Shown here piece after piece: positions 56,401-64,000 of a stretch of DNA of 64,000 bases; the first letter of the stretch is position 1, and each line of letters opens with the position of its first letter. Made by a program: the position numbers and the translations under genes. The notes beneath the pieces were generated by a model that did not search any database, had not been told where the DNA came from, and saw only the letters and a list, made by a program, of their open reading frames with translations. Source of the DNA: Glandiceps talaboti (taxonomy: Eukaryota; Hemichordata; Enteropneusta; Spengelidae); the NCBI RefSeq assembly GCF_964340395.1, contig NC_135559.1, positions 5,814,001 to 5,878,000 of the forward strand. The letters are read 5' to 3'.

Positions 56401-59400
56401 CTAAAAATGTACCCTAATAAATATTGTACCCTTGAGCAATGTTATCATGATTTATATCCTATACTCTTATGCATTCTATTACAGTATAATTTTGTAAAAA
56501 GTGGTGGTGTTATGTGTGTCCTCAACATGTTGACCAAAAATAACTTCTTGCCAAACACAGACACCGAAACCAGAAAGTGAGTACACACATAATCATTGTT
56601 ATATGATCTTTTTGTGTGGAGTATTGTAATCACCAAGGTTGTTAAAAACTGTATCACAATAGGGAACTTGCAATCCAGACTGAGCATGCTCAGACGCAAA
56701 GGACTAAGGGATTATCTGAGGTTATCGTAATACCTAATCTGGAGCTACCGATAAAATAAACCTCCCACAATAGTCAGAGTGACTATGAACTGATTATTTG
56801 TGGTTACAAACAATATAACAATATTGTTTATAATACTAATTGATTAGTATTTATTATCACATTTCCCATGATGCAACATTCAACATGGTGGGTTTGCATG
56901 TTCTCGGTTGTGAAAGTTACAACACTTCTATTTAAAAATGTAGTAAGATACTCAGATGCCATAATTCGTACTATGGAACTTCCACAATATAACCCCAGTG
57001 CAAGTTAGTATGTATGTTCTGTTATGTTTGCTTACCATTCTCAACTCTTGGTAACCATTGTATCGTCATATTTCTATTTCTAGGGCAGCATACCATACAG
57101 TGTTGAAGATAGGTAAACTGATGTTCACCACTGCAGGGTATGCTATAGTAGCAGCCGTAGCTGAGGCCTGTCAAAGCGACTCCAACCATCCATCTACCCC
57201 AGTGTCTGTCAGTACTCATAACCATGCTATCATGCTGCAGCAAGCATTGCAGACTATCCCTGACCCTACAGCTGAGTGTATGATGAGGAACGTAGCCATC
57301 AGGCTTGGACAACAAACTATAGATGAGGTATGTACACACAGTGTTTTACACCTAACAATTGCCATAGTTTGATATGCCATATTGTCCTCCTAGTCATCAT
57401 TTTCGATAGAAGTATTACAGCCTTTCACCTGCTCATACTACCAGAAATGAAATGTAAATATGTAGTACCAACTTGATGATCATATTCAGTCAACAGCTTG
57501 CATGGTTTGTCTACACATTAGTTAGTAAATATTGGCCATTATATAAAAGTAAGCTATAGTTGTATATTTTGTTAGACAACTCATTTAGGATACCAATTAA
57601 TCAGTGTGCAGTGTTTTTGCTAATGTTTGGGAACCTTGGTAACAGAGTCCGGAAATCTAGTAAATGTAACCATATCATGATCAACTTTTGTTTGTTTCAG
57701 GCAAGGAAAACACTTCCTGACATTACAGTCGTGAAAGCAGTACAGAAGATAGCGTGGGCTGCAGGAGGAGGTTCATTTCATCTAATACATGCAAGTAATG
57801 ATGAAATACACAAGGCATACGATAGGGTGAGTTTAACTACACTATGTCATATACTAGTGAGTAACATCTAGTTAACTGCTCACACTACCCTAGTCCTAGA
57901 AGGCACACTTTTAAACTTTAGTCAACTTGATGGTAGATAGGAATAGAGGAAAGGGAACGAAGCAAGTAAAATGGTTGGTAGTTCCATTTTGTTATGTTAG
58001 AAGATTGAAAAGGAAAAAAAAGAGATTTATTCAAGGTAGATTAGACAAATGAGAAATCAGATGTTGAACTTAAGAATAACCAAATATTTCAGACCGCGTA
58101 AACATGATAATGGTTTCAAATAAAAACTTGAAAAATTAATGTCAATTTTGCTTCACTGTGTTTTCAAGTGTTTACATGATAGATGGCAAACATTTTTGAC
58201 TGACTACATGGTAACATCGAAAAACAGATAAATTAAAAAATGATACTGCAACATGTAAATGGGCATGTAGTGTTGCAGTGTAAGTGTAAGCAAAGACTAG
58301 TTGACGTTTCCCCAAGATGAAGTGCGTGTGAAATCCTACTATTACCTCCTAGTACCAACACAAGTAAAATGCTATTTGAGGCAGTGTTCTCGGCTAATAT
58401 TTTGCTTTTTTTGACAGTCTGGTGGAGTGTTATCAAATCTTGAAGGTCAAGTAGCAGAAAGTAGTGATTCAACAGAGGTAGTTCATTTCTCCAACACCCC
58501 ATCACTTCTTTTTTTTTAAGGATAATATGTCATCCCTTGCCATGTTTTGTTATTAGGTCATATTCCCAACTTGTTTTATACCATATTGGTAACTCATTTC
58601 ATGAGATTTGAAGTCATAAGTTATTATAATAGTTAATCCTTATTTTGGACTGAGATTTGATTTTGAGCTATACAAAAAAACTATTTTTGCATGTCTGGTG
58701 TATCAAACTCGTGCTGGGAATGTGACCTATTACCCTTGGTTCTGTATTTTTCAGTGCATCTCATTTTTGTGTACTTTATAAGTTTGTGTCATAGTGTTGC
58801 ACACGTTTATCCTCCCACTCCATGTTGTAATTTGTTTTAGTATGCTTTTGCCTGTATAGTTGTTGTTGCTAGAATGACCTTTGTAAAATGTTTGTCATAC
58901 ATTTCACTGGATGTACAGTGAATGTAATGAATGTGTTAAATTGATGGTTTCAAATATATTTTTAAACCATTCCGTGGTTTTAGATAAAATCAAGACATGA
59001 GTGACTACTATTTAGTTCACATGAGAAGTAATGTGGATATACATGCTCTATAGTTGATGTTCCGTAAACGGTAAAGACTTAAATTCTTAACTTCTGATGT
59101 TACTTGGTTCAAGAAAATTCGAACTCATTCTAAGATTTAGAGGGGGGGGGGGGGGGGGATCAGGTGATAAACAAATTTTGTAAATAGAGTTCAAAATGTT
59201 CAGAAAATTATGCCAGTTCAGAGAGTTTTTAAGAACTTAAATTTTTAAGAGAATTGTGTCCTTGAAGTACATTCTACTTTACATAAGGGTTCATCACACA
59301 CATTCTGTCAATGTAACACAGACATGATGATAAAAGGGTCATTCTAACCTATGCAATGTAATGAAATTGTACGGCAAAATAATGTCAAAATGTTCAAAGT

Positions 59401-62183
59401 GAAAAGGTCTGTGTAAGCTGTTGAGCATTTAATTGGCATGTACAGTATTCAGACAATGTCTAAATGATATGTTTATCGTACGTAGGATGTCACAAAAATA
59501 AGATGCATGCAAAAATACAAATCAGTGTCATTAAAACAGCTGAATGTTTTCTTATTAAAAAATAAAAAAAAAAATAGAAAATTTGTGATTTACTACAGAG
59601 TAAAGAATTTCGTCCCTTGGAGTATGAAGACATTTATCTATGTAAAGAAGCCATGGAAGTGTTGACGTTAAGTCTGGCCCTGCAACCAACAACATTAGAA
59701 GCTTTAAATAAAGACAAAGCATGGCAGTGCTTTATTCTTGATCTCCTGTTACTTTGTAAAAGCAGGTATGTTTTAAATACTGTGGTAGAGAAAGTGTTGT
59801 GTATTCTACCTTCTTGCTGAAAATTCAAGGATGTTCTCCTTTTCAGACACATTTTAGTTTTGTAAATGACTGCCCAGTAAAAACAGTTGTTCTGTGTAAA
59901 TACAATAGTAGACTGGAACCATCTTGATTAAAAGTGCTGCGTGAATGAAATCTTGTGACAATTTCAAAATGGCAGGTACTGTCACCAACCTTTCTGACTA
60001 ATGCTCTCCCCTGGTGTGTTAGTCCTAAGTACAGGACCTACACTGTAACAAAACACACTCTAACCTCATTTTATTGTGAGTATTTGTTGACAGTGACATT
60101 ATTCATTCATTTCATCAACAGACCTGTTAGGATAGCAGCAGCTGATCAATTCTATGTGATGGCTACAAAGTGTTCAATGGGACATAGACCTTTGGTATTC
60201 TTTAGTACATTATGTTTTACAGTCCTGACAGTGAGTATATTACACCAACTTTACTGTATTTACTTACTTCATAAATCTGTCTTTTGTCCTGCCACTAGAG
60301 GGCATGATTTACTTGAAATGTCTATTGAGTTGCACCACAAAGTCAAAGATTGTCTATACATTTTTTGCCACTAGAGGGCATGATTTACTTGAAATGTCTA
60401 TTGAGTCACCACAAAGTCAAAGATTGTCTTATACATTTGTTGCCACAAGAGGGCATGATTTACTTGAAATGGCTATTGAGTTACAGCACAAAGTCAAAGA
60501 TTGTCTTATACATTTGTTGCCACAAGAGGGCATGATTTACTTTAAATGTTTATTGAGTCGCATCACAAAGTTGAAGATTATCACAAGAGGGCACGATTTG
60601 CTTGAAATGTCCATTGACATTCATGTCTGATTGAATGTACATATTTATATCTTGATTAGAGTACAGTGAAGGACAATGCCAAGTCATCTAGTGAATATTT
60701 CAATCTACTATGTAGATTGCTGGACTTTGAATTCAAGGCCAACACACCATTGCATAATGCTGAGACACTGCTTAACAATGAAATGGAATGGTTGAAGAAA
60801 GTCAGGGTAAGTATCAGATTTTGTGATAGAAAATTATTTATATTGACATCCTGTATGCATGTGATCATGCTCGACTGTTATAGAAAACAGATTTGCTATA
60901 CAATATTTTCTTTTGTGTTCAACATTGCTTCCTCAGAAGTTAAGAGATGCACTTGACCTGTGATCACCTGTTTTCGGTTTTCGGTGCATATTAAATTACT
61001 AGTTTGTATTGTTGTCAATGTTTGCCCCAGTAGGTAATGTTATTGACAGTATCTTTTACCACACTAGCCTTCACCACAGTGTTTTAGTTAATGGCCATGC
61101 TAGTCTTGGAACCACATCCATTTTGAGACACTTAGGTTTTTCCACGGTTTACACCAAGCTTTGGTCATACGGTATATTACTATAGATAAATCATTAATCC
61201 TTATCATCTCGTATGCAGGATGAAGTGGTAACCACAGGGCAAAGTCAAACAGAAGATTCATTATTAGAAGGACATCTTGGGGTTACTAGAGAACTTTTAC
61301 AATTTCAAACACCTGATAAGAAGTACCATATAGGATGCAAGAAAGGAGGCCATGAACTTATCAAGGTATGTATCATAAAACTGGACCTGCAAAGTGTGGA
61401 ATTCTAGTTAGAAGTTTTACAGAGAAAGCACATTCTTCCCATTTCAATGAACTTACAACAAGGAAATAATAACGTTTTAATTGTGTCTGTGTGCTTGTTT
61501 TCAGCAACTGGTTGATGACTTCCTCTTCCCAGCATCAACACTTGTATTACAATCTAGAAAGACAGGTGAACTGCCATCAGAACAGGCCCACCCTGTGTGT
61601 AACAGTCCACTGACTACCATAGCAGCATTCGATCTATTAGTAGCTCTGTGTAAAGGATGTGTGCAAAATCTGAGAACGCTAGCTGATATGCTTACTGAAA
61701 TGTATTATTCAGGTATGTACACTCCAGTCACTTTCCTAAGTATGAGAACATTAGCTGATATGAGAATGGATGTTCAGGAACTCTGGGTTCATTCTTAAAT
61801 AGTAATGAAAAAATTTCTACTCTCAGAGTCAAAAACTTTCTTGGAAGCAAATCCCAAATTTTTGCTGACATCTTGTCAGCATAGTCAGGGGTGTACTACA
61901 GTGGGCTAGGGTCACATGTTTAGGAAGTGACACATGAAGTTTGGAATTTGCTTCCAAGACATTTTTTGACTCTGTGAGTAGAAATTTTCATGACTAATTT
62001 GCTGATATGTTCACTGAAATGTATTATTCAGGTATGTACACCCAAATGTGTACACTCGAGCACTATCCTGTGTAATATTGTAAGCAGGACACTTTCCATG
62101 TCTTATATGACATTCAGTATTCATCCTGTACTGGCACACTTGAAACTGTTAAGTGATTGATTCATAATCAGAACTGATACCAA

Positions 62184-62243
<60 letters not shown>

Positions 62244-64000
62244 TATTTCCCATCTACAATGTCTATTGTCAAGAGGAAGAACTACTTTCTATTGTATGTG
62301 TGCTGGCATTAAACATTGTATTTTGAAAAGTTTGGGATTGTTCACGTTTAGAATTGTACTTGCAGGTAGACAGATTAATTTATTGTTTGTATTTGTAGCT
62401 TTAAAAGAGACAACAACAGATCACTTTCAGAATGGTACATTAATTTGTTGTTTATATTTGTTTGTATCTTTAAACAGACCGTGATAGTCCACTTGTAGAA
62501 TGGGAGTACTTACCACCAGTGGGTCCAAGACCAATGAAAGGATTTGTAGGATTGAAGAATGCAGGGGCAACATGTTACATGAATTCAGTTCTCCAACAAG
62601 TAAGTGTAAACTGGACTTTTGAGTATAGGAGAGATTATGGACTAAATTAATCATCTATTTCCCTGTGTTTCACAGCAAAAGTTGGCCTGTTTACTGGACT
62701 GTTGAGATACATTGTTAGCTGGTTGTACCTCCTAGCCCTTGTATCCTCCATGAGTGTTGAGAAAAAAATTCAAACGATTCACTTAGCCACACCTCCAAAA
62801 GTCGTTATCATGGTTATCCAGCACCAGTAGGGTTAAATTTACATAAAACATATGTAACTAACATGTACACAGGCCAAGCAAAAGTTGGCTGTATTTCAAA
62901 TGGTGGAAACATTCTGCCAACATTGTTTCAGATCATTTTTGGATATCACCAAGTTATTATAGCTGGATTTTGTTGACTGCTTGATATACTGTCATGTGAC
63001 GCACACCATGAATCTGATTGGATAAATAACTTGTGATGTTGTTTTCTCTTTGTAGTTATACATGGTTCGTATGATAAGAGCTGGTATATTATCAGCTGAA
63101 GGTGCAGCCACAGACTTGGAAGAAGAGTTCTCAGGGGATGAAAAACATGACAATGAGGTGAGACTATGAACTCTACGTTACATTAAACAACTTTAGTATC
63201 AGTTATAAAAGAATGTTATGTAGTTCAATGACTAAAATGTGGAAATCAGCTGAAATACTAAAAGCCACAAGACACAAGTCAAATTTGTATTGTGTTGAGA
63301 ATTAATTGATGTGGTTCAACAACAAAGAAATCAGACATTGTATTGGTACCATGAAAAACTGATATCCTGTGTTATAAGAAATGTTATCACTGTGGATCAA
63401 CAAGATAATGTTTGAAAATCATTTGAGGTGCTGAGAGCTACAAGGAAACCTCATTCTTTGAAAGAGAAATTCATTGATATAGTTCATAACAACACAGTCA
63501 CTGACGACACTGAACTATCGAGGGAGGGGAATCAAGCCAGACAGAAGGAAACTTGACTATCAACTGTGAGAGAAATTTATCAAATATTATACAACAAATA
63601 AAAGTGAGGTCAGGAAATTAATCAATATGAAACCGTAGTCTGTTTTCATACATCAATGTTAATTTTTGTATGGCGCTGTTATTTTTCCACAGTGTGCTCG
63701 AACTTCTAAGAGCTGTACACTTAGTATCCCTTGCATGGACTTATAATATCACCACAGCCCTTTATAGTTCCTTTACTTCCTGGTTAGCATACAATCCATT
63801 GTAGCCTCAGTAACCCTTCACATAACAACAACCTCTAGTCCTACCGATCTTAGAATTCTACATTGTGTCAAATTAATGGAATCATAGCATGACTGCCTCT
63901 TTGATATTTCTAAAAAAACAGACTTTTCGTGTTTGTAAACAGACAAACATTGACCCAGGTGAAACGGAAGGTACTGATGAGAGGTCTGTCAGTAAACAAG
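34980..64000 (+). CDS. USP9X: Ubiquitin-specific protease 9X / fat facets orthologue, 3' end outside window
   Basis: Large deubiquitinase. Exons: 34980-35333, 41174-41363, 42029-42141, 42756-42868, 43565-43619, 44109-44159, 44420-44535, 44765-44831, 45242-45340, 45650-45735, 46406-46544, 46913-46975, 47174-47263, 47784-47888, 48405-48611, 49035-49151, 49489-49639, 49916-50055, 50622-50693, 51024-51127, 51576-51786, 52230-52441, 52728-52856, 53239-53350, 53860-53997, 54348-54471, 54938-55068, 55522-55584, 56485-56576, 57084-57327, 57701-57826, 58418-58477, 59599-59765, 60122-60230, 60660-60806, 61219-61365, 61505-61712, 62478-62599, 63056-63157, 63943-end. These make 5134 nt, about 1711 codons, all phase-consistent. 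Near-identity to USP9X is visible throughout, for example [39 protein letters not shown]. Residues about 955-1045 match the USP9X ubiquitin-like domain. The catalytic Cys box GATCYMNS begins near residue 1647. Human USP9X is about 2550 residues, so roughly a third is missing beyond the window. Confidence 0.96.
35334..41173 (+). other. USP9X intron 1 (5.8 kb)
   Basis: AT-rich intron between coding exons 1 and 2. I see no exon, RNA gene or array in it apart from short AT-rich runs and an R1 repeat copy (minus) at 41066-41120 near its end. Confidence 0.6.
41066..41120 (-). repeat. Dispersed repeat R1 (minus copy)
   Basis: The complement reads AAAAGGTTCAGGATTAAATC, CCAGGTTTTAAGC and TTATCTTATCAG, matching the R1 5' half at 19190 and 4190. 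Confidence 0.55.
41697..41765 (+). repeat. Dispersed repeat R1 (plus copy)
   Basis: TTAAAGGGGTATGTTTCAACC, then CCTAGGTCATTTCATTAG and AGGATTACATGGGAT; a diverged copy in USP9X intron 2. Confidence 0.55.
42985..43462 (+). repeat. 61 bp intronic minisatellite, about eight copies
   Basis: Unit consists of CAGGGTTTTCCCCAGGCCTG, TATAGAGTAGTGGGTTCC and ACCCTATGATTTCACCTAAT. It lies in USP9X intron 4. It does not match the flanking exons, but each unit carries an acceptor-like TTTTCCCCAG. Confidence 0.9.
43743..43763. repeat. Poly-C tract
   Basis: About 20 C in USP9X intron 5. Confidence 0.95.
45438..45519. repeat. (TTG)n(CTG)n(TTG)n microsatellite
   Basis: Trinucleotide array in USP9X intron 9; the poly-Leu and poly-Asn ORFs are artefacts. 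Confidence 0.95.
48635..48728. repeat. MITE family M1, copy 4
   Basis: TAGACCGTAAGATACGTTGTG at the left and GTGGTGTACAGTACAGACT at the right, with TGTGAGGGCGCCCC shared with copy 1. It begins 24 bp after USP9X exon 15. Confidence 0.75.
50353..50415. repeat. (CA)n microsatellite
   Basis: About 30 CA units in USP9X intron 18. Confidence 0.95.
50991..51020 (+). repeat. (GTTT)n forming the acceptor tract of USP9X exon 20
   Basis: Seven GTTT units run directly into TTACAG and exon 20, so the microsatellite supplies the pyrimidine-rich part of the 3' splice site. Confidence 0.85.
52728..53997 (+). CDS. USP9X: USP9X exons 23-25: ubiquitin-like domain and serine-rich linker
   Basis: Exons 52728-52856, 53239-53350 and 53860-53997. 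They code [35 protein letters not shown] and KTLITAKL, the beta-grasp pattern of the USP9X ubiquitin-like domain. The conserved serine-rich linker [15 protein letters not shown] follows. Domain identity is recognised from the human protein. Confidence 0.88.
54580..54640. repeat. (GT)n microsatellite
   Basis: Interrupted GT tract, then a CACACGC-rich stretch, in USP9X intron 26. Confidence 0.9.
55686..56105 (-). repeat. tRNA-like SINE with a duplicated 93 bp body
   Basis: Minus strand at about 55830-55757: GTTAGCTCAGCTGGTTAGAG (box A) and GTGGGTTCAATTCCTAC (box B). A 7 bp acceptor-like stem (GACACGT with ATGTGTC) can pair; the anticodon loop is irregular. The adjoining body, with ACTTATAACATACCCAAAAC at its far end, is repeated at 56007-56100 together with the box B end. 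This looks like two nested or tandem SINE copies, the outer one truncated. Confidence 0.7.
60285..60625 (+). repeat. 76 bp intronic minisatellite, five copies
   Basis: Units beginning GCCACTAGAGGGCATGATTT at 60291, 60367, 60442 and 60519, plus a shorter one at about 60581. It lies between USP9X exons 34 and 35. The repeating LLEMSIE-like translation is not part of USP9X: the flanking exons join in phase without it. Confidence 0.9.
61682..62044 (+). repeat. Duplicate of the USP9X exon 37 end and donor, with a MITE between the copies
   Basis: The exon end GCTGATATGCTTACTGAAAT and donor CAGGTATGTACAC at 61682-61723 recur at 62001-62042 with two or three changes. A partial copy (GAGAACATTAGCTGATATG) sits near 61743. 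Between them, 61805-61990 is a foldback element whose 50 bp ends are inverted (AATTTCTACTC..AGAGTCAAAAA and its complement). A related single arm occurs near 49806-49845. Confidence 0.8.
62189..62240. repeat. (AT)n microsatellite
   Basis: About 26 AT units in USP9X intron 37. Confidence 0.95.
62478..62599 (+). CDS. USP9X: USP9X exon 38: catalytic cysteine box
   Basis: Codes [18 protein letters not shown] and then [16 protein letters not shown], the Cys box of the USP (C19) family. The nucleophile is the TGT codon at 62573-62575, residue 1650 in this model. The His box would lie beyond the window. The motif is intact, so an active protease is expected. Confidence 0.95.
63650..63850 (-). repeat. 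SINE copy, diverged
   Basis: TGTATGGCGCTGTTATTTTTC, GAGCTGTACACTTAGTATCC, AGCCCTTTATAGTTCCTTTA and AGCATACAATCCATTGTAGC follow the body of the 5055-5430 family. USP9X intron 39. Confidence 0.65.
63943..64000 (+). CDS. USP9X: USP9X exon 40, cut by the window edge
   Basis: Follows acceptor TTTGTAAACAG. It reads [19 protein letters not shown] in the frame left by exon 39 (DEKHDNE), matching the acidic linker after the Cys box in USP9X. The sequence ends one base into the next codon. Confidence 0.8.

Noticed and set aside
60304-60630. Repeating LLEMSIE-like ORF as an extra USP9X repeat domain
   Set aside because: Exons 34 and 35 join in phase 0 without it, matching USP9X. It is an intronic 76 bp minisatellite whose copies vary in length by one or two bases.

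Overview
This is a 64 kb stretch of AT-rich, intron-rich animal nuclear DNA. Four protein genes can be modelled exon by exon from reading frame plus GT/AG splice sites. Short exons, many 0.2-6 kb introns, tRNA-derived SINEs with ATT-type tails, palindromic MITEs and abundant microsatellites suggest a marine bilaterian invertebrate (hemichordate, cephalochordate or lophotrochozoan). That placement is a judgement from style and cannot be proven here. No bacterial, viral or CRISPR feature was seen.

Layout. (1) 487-8241, minus: nine exons of a TDP1-like (tyrosyl-DNA phosphodiesterase superfamily) protein whose 3' end lies beyond base 1. The first catalytic motif looks degenerate. (2) 9996-11231, minus: a complete two-exon gene for a basic, low-complexity 303-residue protein that I do not recognise. 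(3) 15920-32943, minus: a complete 21-exon gene for the propionyl-CoA carboxylase alpha chain (PCCA, 719 codons), from transit peptide to biotinyl domain. (4) 34980-64000, plus: 40 exons of the USP9X / fat facets deubiquitinase. It runs from a Gln-rich N-terminus through the catalytic Cys box and leaves the window inside the catalytic domain. PCCA and USP9X are divergent and share a roughly 0.5 kb intergenic promoter region. The four genes do not form one pathway: PCCA is mitochondrial metabolism, USP9X is protein deubiquitination, and the TDP1-like protein belongs to a DNA-repair fold family.

The most unusual signal is in the repeats. Two minisatellites are head-to-tail amplifications of an exon's 3' end together with its 5' splice site. 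One is a 58 bp unit, about 23 copies, after exon 7 of the TDP1-like gene. The other is a 47 bp unit, about 8 units, after PCCA exon 11. Smaller duplications of exon ends with their splice sites occur after USP9X exon 37 (donor side), before TDP1-like exon 5 (acceptor side) and, weakly, before PCCA exon 4. Each real exon therefore sits next to one or many decoy splice sites. In the frames I checked, use of a decoy would introduce a stop or a frameshift. This recurrent splice-junction amplification is the best candidate for something undescribed.

Other repeats include a four-copy MITE family with AGACTGTAAGATACG-like ends, three other foldback elements, two tRNA-headed SINE families, a third dispersed repeat family, several ordinary intronic minisatellites and many microsatellites. 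All homology statements come from recognising protein motifs by eye; no search was run.
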